Assembly: GCF_004785955.1 (NCBI RefSeq)
Contig: NZ_SJER01000001.1
Span: 434,001-498,000, forward strand
DNA from: Halostella litorea
Lineage (GTDB): Archaea; Halobacteriota; Halobacteria; Halobacteriales; Natronoarchaeaceae
Length of the DNA: 64,000 nt
Direction of reading: 5' to 3'
Program-made: the position numbers and the translations under genes
In this document: positions 27,773 to 36,365 of the stretch, piece after piece
How the letters are laid out: every line of letters begins with the position of its first letter
Position numbering within the stretch: position 1 is the stretch's first letter
Notes under the pieces: generated by a model
The model's database searches: none
Seen by the model: the letters and a program-made list of their open reading frames with translations, nothing else
What the model was told of the DNA's origin: nothing

Positions 27773-28143
27773 CCGCCGTCGAGCGGCACCGCGACGACTG
27801 GGACCGGCGGCTCGGCGAGCAACGCGCGGGCGGTGCCGCCGAGCGCCGGGTCGGCGTCCGGGTCGCCCCGGCGCGGGCCGACGACGAGTTCGTCCGCCGC
27901 GTGGTCGGCGACCGCGTCCCGGAGTTCGTCGGCGGCGTCGCCGTGGCGGAGTTCCGTCTCGACGTCGGCGCCCGGGAGCCGCACGCGGAGCACGTTCAGC
28001 GCCTCCCGGCGGTCGCGCTCCTCGTCCGGGGTCTCCGCGACCGCGACGCCGACGACGGCGTCGCCGTCGGCGAGCCGGTCCGCGAGGTAGTCACACGCCG
28101 CCGCGCTGGTGTGGACGGAGTCCGTCGCGACGAGATATCGCAT
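27769..28143 (-). CDS. UspA-like protein, short
   Basis: 124 residues. It has the Usp layout: MRYLVATDSVHTSAAACDYLAD at the N-terminus and a central AVVGVAVAETPDEERDRREAL. In the C-terminal part the ATP-loop is altered to VVGPRRGDPDADPALGGTARALL. The Gly-rich nucleotide loop is weaker than in standard members, so ATP binding is uncertain. It lies downstream of a second Usp gene on the same strand (68 bases apart), possibly one unit. Confidence 0.75.
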   Translation of the reverse strand: MRYLVATDSVHTSAAACDYLADRLADGDAVVGVAVAETPDEERDRREALNVLRVRLPGADVETELRHGDAADELRDAVADHAADELVVGPRRGDPDADPALGGTARALLAEPPVPVVAVPLDGG

Positions 28144-28211
28144 ACCGGCGGTGGCCGGCGAACGCACAAAGGGCTGCCGGCGAACGGCGTGGCGGCGTCG
28201 ACGCGCGGGCG

Positions 28212-28631
28212 TCACCGCACGGTCGTCACCGGCACCGGCGAGCGCCGGAACACCGTCTCGGCGACGTTGCCGACGAACAGGCGGCCCGAGAGGTCGCCGC
28301 CGTGGCTCCCCAGCACGACCGCGTCGTGGTCCGCCGCGTGGGCGACGATGGCCCGCGCGGGCCGGCCGATGTCGACCGCGGTGTCTATCTCCACGCCGCG
28401 GTCGGCCGCGATCGCCTCGGCGCGCCCGATCACCGCATCGGCGCGCTCCCGGGCGGCCGCTTCCAGGTCCGCCTCGAACGCGAGGCTCATCGCCTCGCCC
28501 ATCATCGCCGTCGGCTCGCCGACGACGACGAGGACGGTCACGTCGGTGTCGGGGTGGTTGTCGAGCGCGTACTCCAGCGCGCGCTCCGCCATCTCGGAGC
28601 CGTCCATCGGAACGAGGACGCGGGAGAGCAT
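28212..28631 (-). CDS. Universal stress protein (UspA family)
   Basis: 139 residues, one standard Usp domain. It begins LSRVLVPMDGSEMAERAL and ends with the nucleotide loop LGSHGGDLSGRLFVGNVAETVFRRSPVPV. The ATG at 28,631 starts the first strand. It is upstream of and in line with the shorter Usp gene. It is divergent from the carotenoid gene crtB; about 290 bases between them hold both promoters. Confidence 0.9.
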   Translation of the reverse strand: MLSRVLVPMDGSEMAERALEYALDNHPDTDVTVLVVVGEPTAMMGEAMSLAFEADLEAAARERADAVIGRAEAIAADRGVEIDTAVDIGRPARAIVAHAADHDAVVLGSHGGDLSGRLFVGNVAETVFRRSPVPVTTVR

Positions 28632-28830
28632 ACCCGTTCTACGGCGACCAGTCGCATAAGTTCGGGTCGGCACGCGGCAGCGTGCGGGGCTTCGGCGTTC
28701 GGGCCGCTCGGCCGGACGCTGGGGGGTCGGTGCCGATCGGCCGGCCCCAAGGCGGTCGGAGCCGGCCGTGCCGAAACCGGGCGGGACCGCCGCCGCGGGG
28801 CGGCGGTTCCGGACCCCCTCGGGCGACACG

Positions 28831-28840
28831 AATTATTATA
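28831..28840 (+). promoter_or_regulatory. TATA-like element of crtB
   Basis: The stretch AATTATTATA lies 84-93 bases before the crtB ATG (28,924). A start of transcription near 28,862 would leave a leader of about 60 bases. That leader contains a short ATG frame (28,869-28,931) overlapping the start of crtB. Confidence 0.5.
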
Positions 28841-28923
28841 CTACTTCAATCCTTACTGAGGGTAGATCATGTTCGGCCGAACGCGCTCCGCCCGACGAGA
28901 CGCCGACGGTTTCCCCCTCGTCC

Positions 28924-29877
28924 ATGCCTGAGGACAGCCACATCGAGAAGAGCAAGGCGATCCAGCGACGGACGGGGAAGACGTTCCACCTCGCGACGCG
29001 CGTCCTCCCCGAACGGGTCCGCCACCCGACGTACGTGCTCTACGCGTTCTTCCGGATCGCCGACGAGGTCGTCGACGACGCGAACGGGACGCCCCCCGAC
29101 CAGCAGGCCGCCCGCCTCGAGGAACTGCGCGACGAGGCGCTCGGCCGCGTCGAGACCGACTCCGACGTGCTGGCGGCGTTTCAGGAGGTCGGCGAGGAGT
29201 ACGACGTGCCCGACGGCGAGATCCACGCGTTCGTCGACGCGATGAAGTCGGACATCGACACGGACCGCTACGAGACGTACGACGACCTCCGGGCGTACAT
29301 GCGCGGTTCGGCCGCCGCCGTCGGCGCGATGATGACGGCGATCATGGGCACGGAGGACGAGGAGGCCGCCCTGCCCCACGCCGTCGCGCTCGGCGAGGCG
29401 TTCCAGATGACGAACTTCCTCAGGGACGTCCGGGAGGACGTCGTCGACCGCGACCGGATCTACCTCCCGCTGGAGACCCTGGAGCGCCACGGCGTCCCCG
29501 AGCGGCAGGTCGAGGACCTGGAGTTCTCCGAGGGGTTCGCCGACGCGATGCGCGAGGAGATCGGCCGCACCGAGCGCCTCTACCGGCAGGGCGTCGCCGG
29601 CATCGAGTACCTGCCCGAGGACTGCCAGTTCGCGGTGTTGCTGTCGGCGGTGCTGTACGCCGACCACCACCGAGAGATCCGCAAACAGGGGTACGACGTG
29701 CTCTCCGCGGAGCCGGAACTCGGCACCGCGCGGAAACTGTGGCTGGCGGCCCGGACGCGCTGGCACTGGCAGTGGAACCGCGACCCGGTGGCCGTGTTCC
29801 GCCGCGTCAGCGCGCTCCCGGAGTCCGGCCGGACCCGCTACGAGGCGGAGCCGCCGGAGCCGGTGCCGGTGCGCTGA
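28924..29877 (+). CDS. crtB: Phytoene synthase
   Basis: 317 residues. It condenses two geranylgeranyl diphosphates to phytoene, the committed step of C40/C50 carotenoid synthesis. Both Asp-rich motifs are visible: ADEVVDD (~47-53) and NFLRDVREDVVDRDRIYLP (~165-185). The common pattern YVLYAFFR also matches. It points toward the oppositely oriented crtD-lyeJ-cruF operon, with which it supplies bacterioruberin. The ATG at 28,924 precedes the first conserved part; the open upstream stretch is Arg/Pro-rich leader DNA. Confidence 0.93.
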   Translation: MPEDSHIEKSKAIQRRTGKTFHLATRVLPERVRHPTYVLYAFFRIADEVVDDANGTPPDQQAARLEELRDEALGRVETDSDVLAAFQEVGEEYDVPDGEIHAFVDAMKSDIDTDRYETYDDLRAYMRGSAAAVGAMMTAIMGTEDEEAALPHAVALGEAFQMTNFLRDVREDVVDRDRIYLPLETLERHGVPERQVEDLEFSEGFADAMREEIGRTERLYRQGVAGIEYLPEDCQFAVLLSAVLYADHHREIRKQGYDVLSAEPELGTARKLWLAARTRWHWQWNRDPVAVFRRVSALPESGRTRYEAEPPEPVPVR

Positions 29878-29908
29878 CGGGGCGACCGCCGGCCGCGACC
29901 CGCGGGCC

Positions 29909-30748
29909 TCACCGCCCGCCCAGGCGCTCGACCGGCCGGCGGAGAACGGCCGCGTCGAACTCGTCGGTCCGGAGCAGCGCGAGGAGGAAGCCGGCCGCAA
30001 CCAGCACGGGGACGGCGTTCGCGTAGAAGGCGTTTATCAGCCCCCACAGCAACACGAAGCTCACCAGGTCGTCGAGCATGAACGAGCAGTCGCGCAGGCG
30101 CACGACGAGCGCCGCGTGGTCGAACGCGACGTCGAAACACGCCACCGCGACCGCGCCGGACAGCACCCAGCCCGCGTAGTTCGAGAGCGGCACGCCGTAG
30201 TACGCGCCGCCGGCGTCGTACGCCCAGAAGCCGAGCGCGACCGCGCCGGGGTCGAGCACGAGGTCGACCGCGAGCACCGTCGCCAGCGTCGCCAGCAGGC
30301 GGACGGCGCGCCGGCGCGCGGCGTCGCCGAGCGACAGCAAAACGAGCAGGTAGCTGTTCAGCACCAGCGGCAGGAAGAACACGGGGAGGCCGACCGGCAC
30401 CTCGCCGGCGAGCATCGGGCCGAGGTCGATCCCGTACTCGAAGCCGCCGTAGGGCCACCCCGTGTTGACGCCGACGAACTCGATCCCGTAGGCGTACGCC
30501 GTCAGCGCGAGCACGGCCGCGGCCGCCCGGCGGTCGACGAGCGGCGAGACGCCCGCGATCAGGGGCAACCGCATCACGAGCGTGCCGAAGAGCACGAGCG
30601 TCGGCTGGAAGGCCAGCGGCTCCGGCACCAGCCCCTCGGCGCTTGCGAGCAGGAGGACGGCTCCGACGGCCGGGAACACGACCGCGATGGTGAAGCGGTT
30701 CTCCCGGACGAGGTCGTCCAGTCGGCGCTCGACCGCGGCCCTATCCAT
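29909..30748 (-). CDS. cruF: Bisanhydrobacterioruberin hydratase
   Basis: 279 residues with about seven to eight hydrophobic helices. By gene order and sequence it matches haloarchaeal CruF, which adds water to the psi ends of bisanhydrobacterioruberin to give bacterioruberin in the membrane. Family marks are AYGIEFVGVNTGWPYGGFEY and DPGAVALGFWAYDAGGAYYGVPLSNYAGW, with conserved Glu and Asp residues. The start overlaps the end of lyeJ by 8 bases, so it is the last gene of the crtD-lyeJ-cruF operon. Confidence 0.9.
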   Translation of the reverse strand: MDRAAVERRLDDLVRENRFTIAVVFPAVGAVLLLASAEGLVPEPLAFQPTLVLFGTLVMRLPLIAGVSPLVDRRAAAAVLALTAYAYGIEFVGVNTGWPYGGFEYGIDLGPMLAGEVPVGLPVFFLPLVLNSYLLVLLSLGDAARRRAVRLLATLATVLAVDLVLDPGAVALGFWAYDAGGAYYGVPLSNYAGWVLSGAVAVACFDVAFDHAALVVRLRDCSFMLDDLVSFVLLWGLINAFYANAVPVLVAAGFLLALLRTDEFDAAVLRRPVERLGGR

Positions 30749-31580
30749 GGACGGTCCCCCACAGCGCCCCCATCGTCAGGGCCGCGCCGACGACGGTGTT
30801 TATCGCCGGGTAGTACCAGTACGCCCGGTCGACGGCGACGTCGGAGACCGCGACGCCGGCGACCAGAACGGGGTAGACGGCGAGCAGCGCGCCGGCACGC
30901 GGGTCGAGCGGGACGAACGCGGCTGCCGCGAGCGCCCAGATGGCGGCGCAGTACGCGTACGTCCGGCGCTCGCCGAGCGCCGTCGCGGTCGTGCGGATGC
31001 CCGCGCGTCGGTCCGGTTCGATGTCCGGGATCGCCGAGAACGTGTGCATCGCCATCGACCAGAGCCACCCGCCGGCGACGGCCAGCGCGGGCGGGTGCTC
31101 GCCCGCGACGGCGGCGTAGGCGGCCGCCCCCGGCAGCACGTACAGCCCGTTCGACAGCGAGTCGAGGAACGGTGTCGTCTTGAACCGGAGCGGCGGCGCG
31201 CTGTACTCCGTCGCCAGCAGGAAGTAACCGGCGAGCCACGGCAGCGCGAGCGCGGGCACGAGCGCGGCCGGGACCGCCAGCAGTGCCGCGGAGACGGCGA
31301 CCGCGGCGACGACGAACCGCTGGCCGCCGTAGCGCACCTCCCGGTCCTCCTTCTTCGGGTTCTCGGCGTCGACGTCCGCGTCGAACACGTCGTTTATCCC
31401 GTAGAGGTAGACGTTCGCCGGGACGAGGAAGTACGCGAACAGCGCGACCGCCGCCGGCGAACCGAGGTCCCCGACCGCCCGCGCGCCGAAGGCGACGCCG
31501 ACGAGGACGGGGCCGGCGAGGTAGAGCCAGAACCGCGGGCGCGACAGCTTCAGCAGGTACGCCGCGCGGCCGGCGCTCAT
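30741..31580 (-). CDS. lyeJ: Lycopene elongase / 1,2-hydratase (UbiA family)
   Basis: 279 residues, eight to nine hydrophobic helices. The first UbiA aspartate motif is YGINDVFDADVDAENPKK (~62-80) and the second is SAIPDIEPDRRAGIRTTA (~186-203). The family adds C5 prenyl units to both ends of lycopene to make the C50 skeleton. It overlaps crtD by 4 bases upstream and cruF by 8 bases downstream, so the three are co-translated. Confidence 0.9.
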   Translation of the reverse strand: MSAGRAAYLLKLSRPRFWLYLAGPVLVGVAFGARAVGDLGSPAAVALFAYFLVPANVYLYGINDVFDADVDAENPKKEDREVRYGGQRFVVAAVAVSAALLAVPAALVPALALPWLAGYFLLATEYSAPPLRFKTTPFLDSLSNGLYVLPGAAAYAAVAGEHPPALAVAGGWLWSMAMHTFSAIPDIEPDRRAGIRTTATALGERRTYAYCAAIWALAAAAFVPLDPRAGALLAVYPVLVAGVAVSDVAVDRAYWYYPAINTVVGAALTMGALWGTVHG

Positions 31581-33130
31581 GCTCGCGCGTCCTCGACCAC
31601 CTTCTCCGCGGTCACGTCGCCGCTGATGAGACACATCGGCACGCCGATGCCCGGCGTCGTGTACGAGCCGGTGAAGTAGAGGCCGTCGACCTCCTTCGAG
31701 CGGTGGGGCGGCCGGAACGCGGCCGTCTGGGAGAGCGTGTGGGCCATCCCCAGCGCGGTCCCCTGGACGCTGTTGTAGCGGTCCGCGAAGTCCGAGACCG
31801 AGAATATCTCCTCGACGACGATCCGGTCCCGGAGGTCGGTGTCGGCGTGGGCCGCGATGTCCCGGAGGACGAGGTCCCGGTACTCCTCGCGAACCTCGGG
31901 GCCGTCGTCCAGCCCGGGGGCGATCGGGACGAGGGCGAACAGGTTGCTGTGGCCCTCCGGCGCGACAGTGTCGTCGGTCTTGGAGGGCACACAGAGGTAG
32001 TAAGCGGGGTCGTCGGGCCAGCCCGGGTCCTCGAAGATGCGGTCGAAGTGCTGCTGCCAGTTCGCCGGCAGGACGAGCGTGTGGTGGGCCAGTTCGGGCA
32101 CCTCGCCCTCGACGCCGAGGTACATGAGGAAGGCGGAGGGCGCGTACGTCCGGGAGTCCCAGTAGTCGGCCGAGAAGCCGCGCTTCTCCGGCGGGAGCAG
32201 GTCCTGCTCGGTGTGGGCGTAGTCGGCGTCGCTGACGACCAGGTCCGCGAGGTGTTTGCCGCCCTCGGTCTCGACGAGGAAGCCGCCGCGCTTGCCCTTG
32301 ATCTCGGTGGCGGGCTCGCCGGTGCGGAACTCGACGCCCAGTTCCCCGCCGAGTTCGGCGATGCCGTCGACGACGCCGCCCAGCCCGTTCTCCGGGTACC
32401 AGACGCCGAGGTTGAAGTCGACGTGGCTCATCAGGTTGTACAGCGCGGGGGTGTTCGTCGGCGACCCGCCGAGGAACACGAGCGTGTACTGCATCACCTG
32501 CTGGAGCTTCGGGTGGTCGAAGTAGTCCTCGACGTGTTCCTGCATCGTCCCGAGCAGGGAGAGGCCGTCGGCGTGGCGGGCGATGTCCGGGTCGAGGAAG
32601 TCGCGGAACCGGCTCCGGTCCTCGTAGACGAAGTGTTCCATCCCCACGTCGTAGGTGTACGCCGCCTCCTCCAGATACGCCTCCAGCGCGTCGCCCGCGC
32701 CCTCCTCGTACGCCTCGAAGATGCGCTTGGACTGCTCCTTGTCGGCCGGCACGTCGACCACGTCGCCGTCCGACCGGGCGTGCAGTCCGTCGGGGAGGTC
32801 GCCCCCCTCGGGGGCCGCGGGGCGTGGCCCCTCGTTCTCCTTGAAGAAGATCCGGTAGTGCGGGTCGAGTCGCTCCAGCCCGTAGTACTCGCCGGGCGAG
32901 CGGTCGAAGTGGCCGAAGAACCGCTCGAACACGTCGGGCATCAGGTACCACGACGGCCCCATGTCGAACCGGAAGCCGTCGACCTCCAGCCTGCTGGCGC
33001 GCCCGCCAAGCTGGTCGTTTTTCTCCACGACGGTCACGTCGGCCCCCGCGTCGGCGAGGTAACACGCCGTCGAGAGGCCGCCGAAGCCGCTGCCGATGAC
33101 CACGACCGACTCGCCCGCGAGCGGTTGCAT
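31577..33130 (-). CDS. crtD: Carotenoid 3,4-desaturase (CrtI/CrtD family)
   Basis: 517 residues. The N-terminal dinucleotide fold VVIGSGFGGLSTACYLADAG binds FAD. The C-terminal family signature is YFTGSYTTPGIGVPMCLISGD. As first gene of the crtD-lyeJ-cruF set it is assigned to 3,4-desaturation on the bacterioruberin route. Phytoene desaturases (CrtI) are very similar, and none is present elsewhere in the window, so an additional or alternative CrtI role cannot be excluded. A TATA-like element (GATAAAAAGC at ~33,150) lies about 25 bases upstream, so the start is leaderless. Confidence 0.88.
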   Translation of the reverse strand: MQPLAGESVVVIGSGFGGLSTACYLADAGADVTVVEKNDQLGGRASRLEVDGFRFDMGPSWYLMPDVFERFFGHFDRSPGEYYGLERLDPHYRIFFKENEGPRPAAPEGGDLPDGLHARSDGDVVDVPADKEQSKRIFEAYEEGAGDALEAYLEEAAYTYDVGMEHFVYEDRSRFRDFLDPDIARHADGLSLLGTMQEHVEDYFDHPKLQQVMQYTLVFLGGSPTNTPALYNLMSHVDFNLGVWYPENGLGGVVDGIAELGGELGVEFRTGEPATEIKGKRGGFLVETEGGKHLADLVVSDADYAHTEQDLLPPEKRGFSADYWDSRTYAPSAFLMYLGVEGEVPELAHHTLVLPANWQQHFDRIFEDPGWPDDPAYYLCVPSKTDDTVAPEGHSNLFALVPIAPGLDDGPEVREEYRDLVLRDIAAHADTDLRDRIVVEEIFSVSDFADRYNSVQGTALGMAHTLSQTAAFRPPHRSKEVDGLYFTGSYTTPGIGVPMCLISGDVTAEKVVEDARA

Positions 33131-33210
33131 ACATCAAGCTACGGCGGAGTGATAAAAAGCGCTCCCCTCTCCCCCCGTGGTTTTACCCGCATCTCGGCCC
33201 AAGGCGTGGT

Positions 33211-33906
33211 ATGAACGGCGAGACGGCCGTCGTGACCGGCGGCACCGAGGGGATCGGACGGGCGGTCGCACGCGAGTTCGCGGACGCCGGGGCGAGCGTG
33301 GTGCTCTGTGCCCGCGACGCGGATAGGGTGGCCGACGCCGTCGACGCCATCGAGGCCGACGGCGGGACCGCGACGGGCATCCGCGCCGACGTGCGCGACG
33401 AGTTCGACGTCGAGCGGCTGATGGAGACCGCCGCGCGCTTCCGCGACGACGGCATCGACCACGTCGTCGCCAACGCGGGCGTCTACCACGGCGATCCGGG
33501 CGAGACGCCGCTGTCGGGCGAGTCGTACGCGGCGTTCGACGACCACCTGCGGACGAACGCCCGCGGCGTGTTCGCGTCGGTCAGCGAGGCGCTGCCGCAC
33601 CTGAACGACGGCGCGCGGGTGCTGGTGCCGACCGGGTCGGTCGCGCGCGACGCCGAGCCCGGGACGGGGTCCTACGCCGTCTCGAAGGCGGCCGCCGAGG
33701 CCGTCGCCCGCGGGTTCGCCGCCGACACCCCCCACGCGGTCGGCTGCGTCGATCCGGGGCTGGTCGCCACCGACCTGTCCGGGTCGGGGGGCCGCGACCC
33801 GGCCGACGTCGCCCCCATCTTCCGGTGGGCGGCGACCGACGCGCCGGCGGCGGAACTGGACGGAAGCGTCCTCGGCCTCCGCGAGTGGCGCTCGGCGACG
33901 CGATAA
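33211..33906 (+). CDS. Short-chain dehydrogenase/reductase
   Basis: 231 residues. The cofactor loop is VVTGGTEGIGRAVA, the NAG motif is VVANAGVYHG, and the catalytic Ser (PTGSVA) and Tyr/Lys (SYAVSKAAAE) are in place. The Arg after the second strand (CARDADRV) favours NADP(H). Its substrate is unknown. It is divergent from crtD with about 80 bases between, so co-regulation is possible, but nothing ties it to carotenoid synthesis. Confidence 0.9.
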   Translation: MNGETAVVTGGTEGIGRAVAREFADAGASVVLCARDADRVADAVDAIEADGGTATGIRADVRDEFDVERLMETAARFRDDGIDHVVANAGVYHGDPGETPLSGESYAAFDDHLRTNARGVFASVSEALPHLNDGARVLVPTGSVARDAEPGTGSYAVSKAAAEAVARGFAADTPHAVGCVDPGLVATDLSGSGGRDPADVAPIFRWAATDAPAAELDGSVLGLREWRSATR

Positions 33907-33938
33907 CCGGGAGCTTATTACCATCCGAACGCTTGTCC

Positions 33939-33985
33939 ATACCAAATGGGTATTAACGAACGGGGAAATATTGTTAATATTTTCC
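33939..33985 (+). promoter_or_regulatory. Two inverted repeats over the start of the ZIP gene
   Basis: ATACC-N5-GGTAT (33,939-33,953) spans the ATG at 33,946. Shortly after, GGAAATATT-GTT-AATATTTTCC (about 33,963-33,984) forms a near-perfect dyad. A weak TATA-like CTTATTA (~33,914) places the transcription start near 33,940. Operators over the start site would suit repression by a metal sensor. The regulator is inferred, the dyads are seen. Confidence 0.5.
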
Positions 33986-34821
33986 GGGGGACCTCCGGCG
34001 TCGGGGCCGTCGCGGTGGCGCTGCTCGTCGGGCTGACCGGGTTCGCCGTGCTGTTTGCCGGCCGCGCGACCGGCACCGACAAGGTCGTCGTCATCTCGTG
34101 GGTGGCGTTCGCCGCGATGGCCGGGGCCGCGCCGCTCGGCGCGCGCAGCGCCGGCGACGAGCGCGCGCTGACGCTGGTGTGGGGCTACGGCCTCGCCAGC
34201 GGCGCGATGGTGACCAGCGCGGCCGTCTTCCTGCTCCCGCAGGCGTTCGGCCTCCACCCGAAGGTCGGCGGCTTCGGCGTCGCCGCGGGGCTGCTGACGG
34301 GCTTTGGCGCACACACCGTCGGCCACCGCTTCACGCACGTCGACTTCGGCTTCGACCACACGGCGCTGGAGCTGACCGCCCACGCGCTGTCGGCGGGTGC
34401 CATCATCGGGATCATCTACGGCAACATGCCGGAACTGGGGCCGCTGCTCGGGCTCGCCATCGTCTCGCACAAGGGGCCGGCGGGCTACGCCGCGGCCCGT
34501 CGGCTCGCCTCGGACGGCCGGCCCGTCTCCGTCCTGCTGCTGCCGGCCGCCGGGGTCGGGCTGACGGCCATCCCCGCGGCGCTCGTCCAGTTGCCGGCGA
34601 ACCAGACGCTGAACGCCGCGGTGTTTGGCTTCGCGGCCGGCGTGTTCCTCCACGTCGCGATGGACTTCCTCCCGGAGTGCGAACTCGGCGGCGAGGTGTA
34701 CGAGGTGGCGCAGGTGGGCGACGACGCCCACCACCTGCTCGACCGGCTCCGCCTGCACGCGGTCGGGAGCACGGCGTTCGGGGCGCTCGTCGTGTTCGCG
34801 GCGTGGCTGGTCGTCAGCTGA
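33946..34821 (+). CDS. ZIP-family metal transporter
   Basis: 291 residues, eight hydrophobic helices. Metal-path motifs are ALELTAHALSAGAIIG in the fourth helix and VSHKGPAGYAAARRL in the fifth. HVAMDFLPECE near the C-terminus follows the ZIP pattern. It probably carries Zn, Mn or Fe across the membrane into the cell. The ATG at 33,946 gives an unusually polar and AT-rich first 15 codons that coincide with an inverted repeat, so a later start is possible. Confidence 0.8.
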   Translation: MGINERGNIVNIFRGTSGVGAVAVALLVGLTGFAVLFAGRATGTDKVVVISWVAFAAMAGAAPLGARSAGDERALTLVWGYGLASGAMVTSAAVFLLPQAFGLHPKVGGFGVAAGLLTGFGAHTVGHRFTHVDFGFDHTALELTAHALSAGAIIGIIYGNMPELGPLLGLAIVSHKGPAGYAAARRLASDGRPVSVLLLPAAGVGLTAIPAALVQLPANQTLNAAVFGFAAGVFLHVAMDFLPECELGGEVYEVAQVGDDAHHLLDRLRLHAVGSTAFGALVVFAAWLVVS

Positions 34822-34855
34822 ACCGGTCGCCGCCGTCCCCGCCGCGACCCGTTGC

Positions 34856-35374
34856 TCAGATCTCCCGGTCGGACGAGGGGTCGTCGAGTTCCCACAGCAG
34901 TTCCGGGAGGAACGCGTCCAGTTCCTCGATAACCCGGCGCTCGCTCACGTCCAGCCCCTCGCAGTGCTCGTGGGCGGAGTCGCGCACGTCGACGTGGATG
35001 TCGCCGTCCTCGACGCTGACGGCCAGCGGGAACACCGAACAGCGCGCGGGCTTCCAGTCGTGCTCGTCGTGGAGCGCACAGAGGCCGTCCTCGCGCAGGA
35101 AGTAACAGGCCGCGCCGTCGTCGGCGACGTGCTCCTCGCGGTCTTTCTCCTCGCGGCGGACGAAGTCCTGTCCCCGGAACTGCGTCGTCGCCCGGTTGAC
35201 GCTCTCGCGGTCGGCGAGTTCGAGGAAGTCCTGCTCGTACAGCAACACGCCGTGCTGACAGCACCAGGTGCAGTCGTCCACGCACTCGAAGGTCAGGGCG
35301 GGGTCGAAGTCGACCACGGCCTCCTTGCCGGGGTACACCTCGACGCGGCGCTCGCCGCCCGCTTCCGTCGTCAC
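34856..35374 (-). CDS. YkgJ-family Cys-cluster protein
   Basis: 172 residues. An N-terminal CVDDCTWCC cluster, a central Cys in LCALHDE and a later KPARCSVFP fit the YkgJ/UPF0153 family, which is thought to hold an iron-sulfur or zinc centre. Function is not established. The protein is acidic and cytoplasmic. It is convergent with the ZIP gene (35 bases between ends). Confidence 0.85.
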   Translation of the reverse strand: MTTEAGGERRVEVYPGKEAVVDFDPALTFECVDDCTWCCQHGVLLYEQDFLELADRESVNRATTQFRGQDFVRREEKDREEHVADDGAACYFLREDGLCALHDEHDWKPARCSVFPLAVSVEDGDIHVDVRDSAHEHCEGLDVSERRVIEELDAFLPELLWELDDPSSDREI

Positions 35375-35426
35375 GGCGGTTCGTTGGGGGCCACGGCGGA
35401 TAAGCGGCGCGGACCGGCAGTCCCGG

Positions 35427-36266
35427 CTACTCCATCTCCACCGTCACTTCCCGCGTCAACTGGTCGCCGCGCCACTGGAGGTGAAAGCGCATCGCGCGCT
35501 CCGCGGCGTCGCTGCCGTGTCGTTCGTCGACCGTGTGGCCGAACTCCCACGACGCCGTCTCGCCGGCGGCGACGTCGAGCGTCACCGCCGTCTCGGGCGC
35601 GTAGGCGATCCACGGGCCGACCCGGTTGAGCGCGCCGACGAACGTGCCGTCGGCGTCGCCGACGTTTTCGACGGTGAGCGAGACGGTCGCCTCCTCGCCG
35701 AGCGCGACGGCGTCGGGGGTGGCGAACTCGGTGATCTCCCAGTCGGTCGGCGGGCGAGCGAGTTCCGCGACGGCGTCGTCGCCGAGCGCGTGCTCGCTCC
35801 CCTCCCAGGCGACGGCCGGGGCGTCCGCGTCGAGCGGCTTGGGGAGGCGGAACGCGAGCCACCCCTCGAAGCCGGCGTCTTCGCCGTACGGGCTGTCGCG
35901 CTCCCAGAGTCGGCTGGTGTAGCCGACTTCGGTGGTCGCGGGGTACTCCGACCCGCCAGCCGCGAGCGCGAACTCGTCCGGCGGCGGGGCCTGCAGGTCG
36001 TCGGCCTCCACGGTCGCGAGGACGTACTGTTCGTCCCGGTCGCCGTACGTCCCGATGGAGTCCGGCGAGTTCGCCGCGACGACGGCGGGCGTGACCGTCG
36101 CGTCCGTCACCCGGACGCCGTCGTCGGACCCGTCGTCGCCGTCGGTGGTCGTGTCGGTGTCGTCGTTCGTGTCGTCGGCCGCATCGCCGCCGTCGAGCCG
36201 GGAGAGACAGCCCCCGAACGCGCCGATCCCAACGGTGAGTGCGCCGAGCAAGCGTCGTCGTTGCAT
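35427..36266 (-). CDS. Tat lipoprotein with Ig-like C-terminal domain
   Basis: 279 residues. Signal MQRRRLLGALTVGIGAFGGC gives Tat export and a lipid anchor at Cys20. A Thr/Asp linker follows (~25-50). The mature protein has two beta-rich parts; the second (~175-279) reads like an Ig-like/CARDB fold (SLTVENVGDADGTF). Function is unknown. Confidence 0.72.
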   Translation of the reverse strand: MQRRRLLGALTVGIGAFGGCLSRLDGGDAADDTNDDTDTTTDGDDGSDDGVRVTDATVTPAVVAANSPDSIGTYGDRDEQYVLATVEADDLQAPPPDEFALAAGGSEYPATTEVGYTSRLWERDSPYGEDAGFEGWLAFRLPKPLDADAPAVAWEGSEHALGDDAVAELARPPTDWEITEFATPDAVALGEEATVSLTVENVGDADGTFVGALNRVGPWIAYAPETAVTLDVAAGETASWEFGHTVDERHGSDAAERAMRFHLQWRGDQLTREVTVEME

Positions 36267-36365
36267 ATCCGCCGGATCGCCGGTCCGGTATAAGTGCTTT
36301 CAGAAGGGACAAACGGGCGTTTGAGCCACGGTGGGGGGTCGACCGCCGGTCCGCGAGGGGCCGCG

